From positions 1-6,313 of the forward strand of contig JAFADB010000236.1 in assembly GCA_023425225.1 (NCBI GenBank): 6,313 nucleotides of DNA. Direction: 5' to 3'. Shown in pieces: positions 1 through 6,313 of the stretch. Each line of letters starts with the position of its first letter. Positions within the stretch are counted from its first letter, which is position 1. The translations under genes and the position numbers were made by a program. The stretch comes from Pseudomonadota bacterium. GTDB lineage: Bacteria; Pseudomonadota; Gammaproteobacteria; Xanthomonadales; Xanthomonadaceae. The notes beneath the pieces are model-generated. The model was not told the DNA's origin and did not search any database. It worked only from the letters and a program-made list of their open reading frames with translations.

Positions 1-335
1 ACCAGCTGCGGCAGCAGCGTGACCAGCAGGTGCGGCGCGCGTCCGTCCTGCACGCCGCGCAGCAGGTGCGCCGGACGCGCGGCACGGCCCTGGTCGACCT
101 CGCGGATCGCCCACAGCAGCCCGCCCATGAACAGCGGCCCGGCCAGGATCAGCAGCAGCTGCACCACGGTGCCCAGCGCCGGCAGCAGCAGCGACAGCGA
201 CAGCACCAGCGACACCGACACGCCCCAGATCACGCCCAGCCCGCCCAGCGCCAGCGGCGCGCGGCGCAGCAGCGCGAAGCCGGTCAACAACCATTCGGCG
301 CCGGCCGAGGCCGGGACCTTGCGAATTTCGCTCAT
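1..335 (-). CDS. Hydrophobic membrane protein, N-terminal part (BPSS1780-like), truncated by the window edge
   Basis: An open frame begins at the ATG whose complement lies at 333-335 and runs off the left edge without a stop, giving the first 111 residues. It starts MSEIRKVPASAGAEWL. A short cytoplasmic-looking segment with Arg-Arg near residues 24-25 is followed by two hydrophobic stretches, about residues 29-52 and 54-77, which should be membrane helices. After them comes a polar loop (REVDQGRAARPAHLLRG, about 78-94), and hydrophobicity rises again at the cut edge. No signal peptide cleavage site or catalytic motif is visible. The start and helix pattern resemble what I remember of the uncharacterised BPSS1780 family of integral membrane proteins; that name is from memory and no function is known to me. 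The Shine-Dalgarno match is weak (GGA a few bases before the ATG). It lies 65 bases downstream of the amidotransferase gene on the same strand, with a possible terminator between, so cotranscription is uncertain. Confidence 0.8.
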   Translation of the reverse strand, partial: MSEIRKVPASAGAEWLLTGFALLRRAPLALGGLGVIWGVSVSLVLSLSLLLPALGTVVQLLLILAGPLFMGGLLWAIREVDQGRAARPAHLLRGVQDGRAPHLLVTLLPQL

Positions 336-360
336 TCCAGTTCCAGCAAGAGGGTGATGT

Positions 361-393
361 TCGGAGAAACGACGCGCCGGGAGACCCGGCGCG
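361..393 (-). terminator. Candidate intrinsic terminator after the amidotransferase gene
   Basis: A perfect 9-base inverted repeat (CGCGCCGGG at 373-381, CCCGGCGCG at 385-393) with a 3-base loop starts 7 bases beyond the amidotransferase stop codon. Read on the minus strand, the stem is followed by TCGTTTCTCC, a pyrimidine-rich but broken U-tract. This fits a moderate rho-independent terminator or an mRNA 3' end stabiliser for the two upstream minus-strand genes. The poor U-tract makes full termination doubtful, so the membrane-protein gene beyond it may still receive readthrough. Confidence 0.55.
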
Positions 394-400
394 ACCGGGA

Positions 401-1165
401 TTATCGCCGTTTTCCGTGCGCAGCGTCGGCATTCCCGGCCGCCGGCTGCATTCCCCGGGCATGGCGCACGAAGCGCTTGAGCAGCTTGCGCGCCAGCGGC
501 GCGGCGGTGACCTCGCGGGCGATGGTGCGCGCGCAGCGGCCGCTGCGCTGCAGGCAGTCGGCGCGGGCGTGGACGTAGCCGCGGATGTGGTGGGTGGCGA
601 ACTCGGGGTGGAACTGCACGCCCCAGGCCGAGTCGCCCCAGCGGAAGGCGTGGCACTGGTCCTGCAGCGAATGCGCCAGCACGGTGGCGCCGTCGGGTGC
701 GCGCAGCACCGTCTGCATGTGGGTGGCGTGGGCCGGGAAGCGCTGCGGCAGGCCGGAGAACAGCGGGTCCTCGAACGCCGGCGGTTCCAGTTCCAGCTCG
801 ATCGTGCCGGACTCGCGCCCGGCCGGGTTGTAGTCCACCTGGCCGCCGAGCGCGTGCGCCAGCAACTGGTGACCGTAGCAGATGCCCAGCAGCGGGGTGC
901 CGCCATGGGCCGCCTCGCGCAGCCAGTCGGCCGAGCGCTCGCTCCAGTCGGCATGGTCGGTGACGAAGGCGGCCGAGCCGCTGACGATGACCCCGGCGAA
1001 GCGGCCGCGCTCGGGCAGCGCCTCGCCGGCTTCCACGTTCACCGAGATCGCCTCGCCCGGCTCCAGCCCGGCGGCGACCCGGATCCAGTGCGGGAAGCGC
1101 CCATAGCGCTTGACCGCCGGCAGCGGCTGGCCGGTTTCGAGGATCAGGAACGGCGCGGGGTTCAT
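401..1165 (-). CDS. Class I glutamine amidotransferase (GMP-synthase-like GATase domain protein)
   Basis: The product is a stand-alone 254-residue class I (triad) glutamine amidotransferase. The nucleophile elbow GICYGHQ puts the catalytic cysteine at Cys96, and GVQFHPE supplies His186 and Glu188, so the triad is complete. The motif IVSGSAAFVTD (about 60-70) is the usual oxyanion-side loop, and SERSADWLREA is typical of the GMP-synthase-like group. The family hydrolyses glutamine to release ammonia for a partner synthase, or in some members cleaves gamma-glutamyl compounds. No synthetase domain or partner is fused or encoded nearby, so the acceptor is unknown; it is too short to be GuaA and lacks its ATP-pyrophosphatase part. 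The C-terminus after about residue 205 is Arg/Lys-rich and unlike the core. The ATG overlaps the TGA of the upstream ATPase gene (ATGA at 1162-1165), indicating translational coupling, and it has no independent promoter in view. Confidence 0.9.
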   Translation of the reverse strand: MNPAPFLILETGQPLPAVKRYGRFPHWIRVAAGLEPGEAISVNVEAGEALPERGRFAGVIVSGSAAFVTDHADWSERSADWLREAAHGGTPLLGICYGHQLLAHALGGQVDYNPAGRESGTIELELEPPAFEDPLFSGLPQRFPAHATHMQTVLRAPDGATVLAHSLQDQCHAFRWGDSAWGVQFHPEFATHHIRGYVHARADCLQRSGRCARTIAREVTAAPLARKLLKRFVRHARGMQPAAGNADAAHGKRR

Positions 1166-2979
1166 TCCGAAGGGGGGAGCACCGACAGGACTTCGGCGAT
1201 TGTAGTCAGACCGGCGGCCACCTTTTCAAGGCCGGTGCGGCGCAGCGTGCGCAGGCCGTCGGCGCGGGCGGCGCGCGAGAACGCGGCCAGGTCCATGTCG
1301 GCGCGGATCAGGCTGCGCAGCCGGGGAGTGATCGGAAGCAGCTCGTACAGGCCTATGCGGCCCAGGTAGCCGGTGCGGCGGCACTCCAGGCAGCCCACCG
1401 GCGCATATGTCGTGGGGTTATCCGGTAATGCCTCATCGCCATCACGCAGCACCGCCCAGTCGGCCTCGGTAAGGGCATGTTCGCGCTTGCAGTGCGGGCA
1501 CAGCGTGCGCACCAGGCGCTGGGCGAGCACGCCGGACAGGGTGCTGGCCACCAGGTAGTGCGGCACGCCCAGGTCGAGCAGGCGGGTGATCGCCGAGGGT
1601 GCGTCGTTGGTGTGCAGGGTGGACAGCACCAGGTGGCCGGTCAGCGAGGCCTGCACCGCCATGTGCGCGGTCTCCAGGTCGCGGATCTCGCCGATCATGA
1701 TGATGTCCGGGTCCTGCCGCAGCAGGGTGCGCACGCCGCTGGCGAAATCCAGGTCGATGTTGTTCTGCACCTGCATCTGGTTGAACTCGGTCGCGATCAT
1801 CTCGATCGGGTCCTCGACCGTGCACACGTTCACGTCCGGCGTGGCCAGGCGCTTGAGCGTGGAGTACAGCGTGGTGGTCTTGCCCGAGCCGGTCGGGCCG
1901 GTGACCAGCACGATGCCGTTGGGCCGCTCCACCAGCGCGTTCCAGCCGGCCACCTCCTCCGGGCTGAAGCCGAGCTGGTCGATGCTCTTGAACGCCGCGT
2001 CCGGGTCGAAGATGCGCATCACGCACTTCTCGCCGAAGGCGGTGGGCATGGTCGACAGGCGCATCTCCACCTCGCGCCCGCCGGGCGAGCGGGTCTTGAT
2101 GCGGCCGTCCTGCGGGCGGCGGCGCTCGGCCAGGTCCATGCGCCCGAGCACCTTGATGCGGCTGACCACCGCGGTCATCACCGCCGGCGGCACCTCGAAC
2201 ACCTTGTGCAGCACGCCGTCGATGCGGAAGCGCATGCGCCCCATGTCGCGGCGCGGCTCCAGGTGGATGTCGCTGGCGCGCTGCTCGTAGGCGTACTGCA
2301 GCAGCCAGTCGACGATGTGGACGATGTGGTGGTCGTCGGCGTTGACGTCGCCGGCGCGGCCCAGCTCCACCAGCTGCTCGAAGCTGGGCAGGCCGCTGCT
2401 CTGCTCGGTGCGGCCGTCGCGCGCCCCGCGCACCGAGCGGCTGACGCCGAAGAACTCCATCGTGTAGCGGTGCAGGTCCAGCGGGTTGACCATCGCCACT
2501 TCGATGCGGCGGCGCGCCAGGTGCTGCAGGTCGGCGCGCCAGTCCAGCGCCAGCGGCTCGCTGGTGGCCACCAGCACGCGCTCGCCATCCACCGCCAGCG
2601 GCAGGATGCGGTGGCGGCGCGCATAGGCGTGCGAGACCACCGCGGTGGCCGCGGCCACGTCCACCCGGGTGGGATCGATGCGCAGGTAGCGGTGGCCGGT
2701 GCGGGTGGCCAGCCATTCGGTCAGCCGTTCCAGCCCCAGTTCGCCGGCCGGCGGCTGCGCCGCGGTGAGCTTGAGGTTGGCCAGCAGCACCAGCGGATGC
2801 ACCTCGCTGGCGGTGCGCGCGCCGCTGGCCGAGAACTGCATGCGCGCGCGATCGGCCGGCGCCACCAGGCCATCGGCCACCAGCGCGGCGGCCACGCGCT
2901 CGAACGCCAGCCTTCCCGGGGGCAGGCTTACCGGTGCCGGAGAGGCCGCCAGGGGGCCGGCTGCGTGCCGCTGTTCCAT
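1162..2979 (-). CDS. GspE/PulE-family secretion or type IV pilus assembly ATPase
   Basis: This 605-residue protein is a hexameric traffic ATPase of the type II secretion/type IV pilus family, which acts on the cytoplasmic face of the inner membrane to drive pilin or pseudopilin assembly. All core motifs are present: Walker A GPTGSGKTT (361-369), Asp box VEDPIE (388-393), Walker B with catalytic glutamate DPDIIMIGEIRD (423-434, Glu431), and His box LTGHLVLSTLHTND (446-459, His456). The tetracysteine zinc site of GspE/PilB proteins is intact (Cys494, Cys497, Cys530, Cys533). The N-terminal part (about 25-180) looks like the T2SSE_N/MshEN region, including RHRILPLAV and NPLDLHRYTMEFF. The first 24 residues are a low-complexity Ala/Pro-rich lead. 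No pseudopilin, secretin, GspF or GspL gene is adjacent, so this is not part of a full gsp cluster here. It overlaps the amidotransferase gene by 4 bases. The ATG at 2979 has only a weak GGA upstream. PilB or MshE function cannot be excluded; the family call is firm. Confidence 0.93.
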   Translation of the reverse strand: MEQRHAAGPLAASPAPVSLPPGRLAFERVAAALVADGLVAPADRARMQFSASGARTASEVHPLVLLANLKLTAAQPPAGELGLERLTEWLATRTGHRYLRIDPTRVDVAAATAVVSHAYARRHRILPLAVDGERVLVATSEPLALDWRADLQHLARRRIEVAMVNPLDLHRYTMEFFGVSRSVRGARDGRTEQSSGLPSFEQLVELGRAGDVNADDHHIVHIVDWLLQYAYEQRASDIHLEPRRDMGRMRFRIDGVLHKVFEVPPAVMTAVVSRIKVLGRMDLAERRRPQDGRIKTRSPGGREVEMRLSTMPTAFGEKCVMRIFDPDAAFKSIDQLGFSPEEVAGWNALVERPNGIVLVTGPTGSGKTTTLYSTLKRLATPDVNVCTVEDPIEMIATEFNQMQVQNNIDLDFASGVRTLLRQDPDIIMIGEIRDLETAHMAVQASLTGHLVLSTLHTNDAPSAITRLLDLGVPHYLVASTLSGVLAQRLVRTLCPHCKREHALTEADWAVLRDGDEALPDNPTTYAPVGCLECRRTGYLGRIGLYELLPITPRLRSLIRADMDLAAFSRAARADGLRTLRRTGLEKVAAGLTTIAEVLSVLPPSE

Positions 2980-3005
2980 CGTCGAGTATCCGTGCGCGGA
3001 AGTCC

Positions 3006-3030
3006 CCGCTGAGCGGTCGCTATACTAGCG
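3006..3030. promoter_or_regulatory. Two adjacent short palindromes in the divergent promoter region
   Basis: CCGCT-G-AGCGG (3006-3016) and CGCTA-TAC-TAGCG (3018-3030) lie side by side between the divergent gspE-like and glyQ genes. The second palindrome contains the best -10 hexamer for glyQ (TATACT, 3021-3026) and, on the other strand, TAGTAT (3027 down to 3022), which could serve as a -10 for the ATPase gene. The geometry could be an operator or simply two back-to-back core promoters. No regulator gene lies in the window to suggest a binder. Confidence 0.4.
3021..3026 (+). promoter_or_regulatory. Putative glyQ -10 box TATACT
   Basis: TATACT matches the sigma-70 -10 consensus at five of six positions (TATAAT) and is the only good AT-rich hexamer in a GC-rich gap. 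A start about 7 bases downstream would give a leader of roughly 25 bases before the glyQ ATG. No recognisable TTGACA-like -35 is found 16-18 bases upstream (candidates GAAGTC, GGAAGT, CGGAAG), and there is no TG extension, so promoter strength or activator need is unclear. Confidence 0.55.
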
Positions 3031-3058
3031 CACCCCTTTTTTATCCGGCTTACGCTGC

Positions 3059-3985
<927 letters not shown>

Positions 3986-3988
3986 CCT

Positions 3989-4024
3989 GATCCCTTCCGC
4001 CGCTGGCGGGGGGATTCTGTTTTT
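3989..4024 (+). terminator. Terminator-like hairpin after glyQ
   Basis: Three bases after the glyQ TGA, 3989-4001 pairs with 4005-4016: GATCCCT against GGGGATT at the base and CCGCC against GGCGG at the tip, with one bulged T (3996), two G-T pairs and a GCT loop. That is about 12 pairs. It is followed three bases later by a run of five T (4020-4024). This is the classic shape of a rho-independent terminator and would end a glyQ-only transcript. Four of the five T bases also belong to the end of the neighbouring repeat element. Confidence 0.65.
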
Positions 4025-4175
4025 CCTTCCCCCGCGAGCGGGGGAAGGTGCCCGAAGGGCGGATGGGGGCGCTCGCCGCACCGTCCGCAGTCCCGGGCAA
4101 GAGCATCCTCATCCGGCGCCTTGCGCCACCTTTCCCCGAAAATGGGGCCTTGTCCCGCCCGCGGGAGAAGGAAAA
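4021..4175. repeat. Palindromic intergenic repeat element with 28-base terminal inverted repeats, between glyQ and glyS
   Basis: The element occupies 155 of the 206 bases between the subunit genes. Its ends, 4021-4048 and the complement of 4148-4175, match at 24 of 28 positions (differences at positions 10, 17, 23 and 24). Each end can itself fold: the left as a perfect 10-pair hairpin with CGAG loop (4025-4048), the right as a 4+5-pair hairpin with one mismatch. Inside each end is a second small hairpin, GCCC-GAA-GGGC (4050-4060) on the left and GGCGC-CTT-GCGCC (4115-4127) on the right, next to the mirrored words GGATGGGG and CCTCATCC; on the right a further CCCC-GAAAAT-GGGG hairpin (4134-4147) is added. 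The sequence resembles from memory the dispersed intergenic repeats of xanthomonads containing GGTGCCCGAAGGGCGGATG. It encodes no protein, and no clear target-site duplication is visible. A REP/MITE-like origin is inferred. Confidence 0.8.
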
Positions 4176-4185
4176 CCTAAGGTTT
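4173..4185 (+). promoter_or_regulatory. Palindrome containing the glyS ribosome-binding site
   Basis: AAACCT-A-AGGTTT is a perfect 13-base palindrome. It includes TAAGG (4178-4182), the best Shine-Dalgarno match, set 9 bases before the glyS ATG at 4192. The next in-frame ATG at 4201 would be 18 bases away, so the first ATG is favoured. As RNA, AAACC and GGUUU could form a 5-pair hairpin with a UAA loop, partly hiding the ribosome site; as DNA it could be a protein site. The ribosome-binding role is well supported, any control role is speculative. Confidence 0.6.
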
Positions 4186-4191
4186 ACTGCA

Positions 4192-6313
4192 ATGAGTGAA
4201 ATGAAGCCGCTGTTGGTCGAACTGGGCACCGAGGAGCTGCCGGTCAAGGCGCTGCCGGGGCTGGCGCAGGCGTTCTTCGACGGCATCCTCGCCGGGCTGG
4301 AGAAGCGCGGCATCGCCGTCGAGCGCGGCGACGCCAAACCGCTGTCCACCCCGCGCCGGCTGGCCGTGCTGCTGCCGGGCGTGGCCGCCGAACAGCCCGA
4401 ACAGGCCGGCGAGGTGCTGGGGCCGTACCTCAACATCGCCCTGGACGCCGACGGCCAGCCGACGCGCGCGCTGGCCGGCTTCGCCGCCAAGGCCGGGGTC
4501 GAGTGGACCGCGCTGGAGCGCGTCACCGACGCCAAGGGCGAGCGCTTCGTGCACCGCTCGGTCACCCCGGGCGTGCGCACCGCCGAGCTGCTGCCGCAGA
4601 TCGTGGCCGAGGCCATCGCCGCGATGCCGATCCCCAAGCCGATGCGCTGGGGCGACCACGACTACGCCTTCGCCCGCCCGGTGCACTGGCTGGTGCTGCT
4701 GTTCGGCAGCGAGGTGGTACCGGCGCAGCTGCTGGGCGTGAGCGCCGGCCGCGACAGCCGCGGCCACCGCTTCATGCACGACGCGCCGGTGCCGCTGGCC
4801 GCGCCGACCGACTACGTCGCCGCGCTGGAGGCGGCCTACGTGCTGGTCGATCCGGCGGTGCGCCGCGCGCGCATCGTCGCCGAGGTCGAGGCCGCCGCCC
4901 GCCAGGCCGGCGGCAATGCCCGCATCAGCGAGGACAACCTCGGCCAGGTGGTGGACCTGGTCGAGTGGCCGGCCGCGGTGCTGTGCAGCTTCGACCGCGA
5001 CTTCCTGGCGGTGCCGCAGGAAGCGCTGATCGAGACGATGGAGATCAACCAGAAGTTCTTCCCGGTGCTCGACGACGGCGCGCGCATCACCGAGCACTTC
5101 GTCGGCATCGCCAACATCGAGTCGAAGGACCCGGAGCAGGTGCGCCGCGGCTACGAGCGGGTGATCCGCCCGCGCTTTGCCGATGCGCGCTTCTTCTTCG
5201 ACGAGGACCTCAAGCAGGGCCTGGTGTCGATGGGCGAGGGCCTGGCCAGCGTGACCTACCAGGCAAAGCTGGGCAGCGTGGCCGACAAGGTGCAGCGGGT
5301 GCAGGCGCTGGCCGCGGCGATCGCGCCGCAGGTCGGCGTGGACCCGGCGCTGGCCGCGCGCGCCGCGCAGCTGAGCAAGAACGACCTGCAGTCGCGCATG
5401 GTCAACGAGTTCCCCGAACTGCAGGGCATCGCCGGACGCCACTACGCGGCCGCCGCCGGCGAGCCGGCCGAGGTCGCGCTGGCGATCGACGAGGCCTACC
5501 GCCCGCGCTTCGCCGGCGACGACATCGCCGCCTCGGCAACCGGCAAGGTGCTGGCGATCGCCGAGCGCCTGGACACGCTGGCCGGTGGCTTTGCCGCGGG
5601 CCTGAAGCCGACCGGCAACAAGGACCCGTTCGCGCTGCGGCGCAATGCGCTGGGGCTGGCGCGGACGGTGATCGAGAGCGGGTTCGATCTGGATCTGCAG
5701 CAACTGCTCAATGTCGCCTTCGATCAAGTCCTGCTGGCCTTGGCGCGTGCTGACGTGGGCAAGAAGACCGAAGTGGCCGGGAAGGCGCGGGATGCCGGAG
5801 TGAAGGTCGGCAACGCAGTCGCCGGCGGCGCCTCTCTATCGCAAGCCGTTCGACGGGATGCGTACGACTTCATCCTTGATCGCCTGCGCGGCTACTACGC
5901 CGACAAGGGCGTGCCGGCCACCCACTTCAACGCGGTCGCCGAGCTGAGGCCGGCCTCGCTGTACGACTTCGACCGCCGCCTGGATGCGATCGCCACCTTC
6001 GCCCAGCTGCCCGAGGCGGCGGCGCTGGCGGCGGCGAGCAAGCGCATCCGCAACATCCTGCGCAAGGCCGACGGCGCCATTGCCGAGGAGATCGACCCGG
6101 CGCTGCTGCACGAGCCGGCCGAGGCCGAGCTGGCCGAGTCGGTGGAAGCGGCGATCACCGAGACCGGTGCCGCGCTGGAGCGGCGCGACTACGTCGAGGC
6201 GCTGGCCTACCTGGCGCGGCTGCGGCCGCAGGTGGACGCGTTCTTCGAGCAGGTGCTGGTCAACGCCGACGACGCGGCCGTGCGCGGCAACCGCCTGGCC
6301 CTGCTCAAGCGCC
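4192..6313 (+). CDS. glyS: Glycyl-tRNA synthetase beta subunit, C-terminal end cut by the window
   Basis: GlyS is the beta subunit that binds tRNA-Gly and completes the alpha2-beta2 synthetase with GlyQ. The open frame gives 707 residues and stops at the edge within the conserved tail (RGNRLALLKR), probably 15-20 codons short of the end. The start MSEMKPLLVELGTEELPVKAL is the family signature. Further conserved blocks are PRRLAVL (53-59), IPKPMRWG (147-154), RGHRFM (190-195), LVEWPAAVLCSF, FVGIANIESKDP (303-314), VIRPRFADARFFFDED (324-339), the HD-like helical region SKNDLQSRMVNEFPELQGIAGRHY (396-419), YRPRFAGDD, GNKDPFALRRNALGL and the anticodon-binding C-terminal part from about 575 (FNAVAELRPASLYDFDRRLDAI). 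Between LDLQ (500-503) and DFILDRLRGYYADKG (559-573) there are about 31 more residues than in E. coli GlyS, an Ala/Gly/Lys-rich stretch with unusual codons. No frameshift or stop was found. Confidence 0.97.
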   Translation, partial: MSEMKPLLVELGTEELPVKALPGLAQAFFDGILAGLEKRGIAVERGDAKPLSTPRRLAVLLPGVAAEQPEQAGEVLGPYLNIALDADGQPTRALAGFAAKAGVEWTALERVTDAKGERFVHRSVTPGVRTAELLPQIVAEAIAAMPIPKPMRWGDHDYAFARPVHWLVLLFGSEVVPAQLLGVSAGRDSRGHRFMHDAPVPLAAPTDYVAALEAAYVLVDPAVRRARIVAEVEAAARQAGGNARISEDNLGQVVDLVEWPAAVLCSFDRDFLAVPQEALIETMEINQKFFPVLDDGARITEHFVGIANIESKDPEQVRRGYERVIRPRFADARFFFDEDLKQGLVSMGEGLASVTYQAKLGSVADKVQRVQALAAAIAPQVGVDPALAARAAQLSKNDLQSRMVNEFPELQGIAGRHYAAAAGEPAEVALAIDEAYRPRFAGDDIAASATGKVLAIAERLDTLAGGFAAGLKPTGNKDPFALRRNALGLARTVIESGFDLDLQQLLNVAFDQVLLALARADVGKKTEVAGKARDAGVKVGNAVAGGASLSQAVRRDAYDFILDRLRGYYADKGVPATHFNAVAELRPASLYDFDRRLDAIATFAQLPEAAALAAASKRIRNILRKADGAIAEEIDPALLHEPAEAELAESVEAAITETGAALERRDYVEALAYLARLRPQVDAFFEQVLVNADDAAVRGNRLALLKR

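Noticed and set aside
30..578. Plus-strand frames covering the left end of the window
   Set aside because: The minus strand here gives a coherent membrane protein with two hydrophobic segments, while the plus products are Gln/Arg/His- or Ser-rich shadows crossing the intergenic hairpin.
416..1369. A 317-codon open frame on the plus strand opposite the amidotransferase
   Set aside because: The minus strand carries an intact catalytic triad and ATGA coupling; the plus-strand product is compositionally typical of a GC-rich shadow frame.
1477..3012. A 511-codon open frame on the plus strand opposite the ATPase gene
   Set aside because: The product is a His/Val/Gln/Arg-rich low-complexity string without family motifs, and the opposite strand encodes a complete GspE-type ATPase. 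Long antisense frames are expected at this G+C content.
2980..3058. Riboswitch or T-box leader for glyQ
   Set aside because: The gap is 79 bases and the predicted leader about 25 bases, far too short for a T-box or glycine riboswitch, and no conserved core was seen.
4021..4175. A small RNA gene or tRNA in the glyQ-glyS gap
   Set aside because: The folding potential is explained by the terminal inverted repeats; no cloverleaf, CCA end or promoter was found.
4177..5727. A 516-codon open frame on the minus strand opposite glyS
   Set aside because: It is an Arg/His/Leu/Gln-rich shadow of glyS with no recognisable domain; the conserved GlyS blocks run through the whole stretch on the plus strand.

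Overview
The window looks like ordinary chromosome from a high-GC gammaproteobacterium, most probably of the Xanthomonadaceae (Lysobacter, Luteimonas, Stenotrophomonas, Pseudoxanthomonas or a relative). The evidence is the G/C-dominated third codon positions (about 70 % G+C by eye), a two-subunit glycyl-tRNA synthetase whose GlyQ begins and reads like the xanthomonad proteins I remember, and a palindromic intergenic repeat of a type common in that group. The genus cannot be fixed from the sequence alone.

Layout. The window splits at a 79-base divergent intergenic region (2980-3058). To the left, three genes read on the minus strand: a GspE/PulE-type secretion or pilus ATPase (1162-2979), a class I glutamine amidotransferase overlapping it by 4 bases (401-1165), and, after a 65-base gap with a GC-rich hairpin, the N-terminal part of a small hydrophobic membrane protein (1-335, running off the left edge). 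To the right, two genes read on the plus strand: glyQ (3059-3985) and glyS (4192-6313, running off the right edge by perhaps 15-20 codons). They encode the alpha and beta subunits of the alpha2-beta2 glycyl-tRNA synthetase, which charges tRNA-Gly.

The 206-base gap between glyQ and glyS is the most structured non-coding part. It holds a terminator-like hairpin directly after the glyQ stop, a 155-base element bounded by a 28-base terminal inverted repeat (24 of 28 matching), and a short palindrome that contains the glyS Shine-Dalgarno sequence. Because GlyQ and GlyS are needed in one complex, this arrangement raises the question of how glyS is transcribed and translated in step with glyQ.

I see no new defence system, CRISPR array, phage or RNA gene. 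The points worth a second look are small: the inter-subunit repeat element, an apparent insertion of about 31 residues in GlyS with atypical codons, a 15-base tandem duplication near the GlyQ N-terminus, the orphan GspE-like ATPase coupled to an amidotransferase, and paired palindromes in the divergent promoter region.
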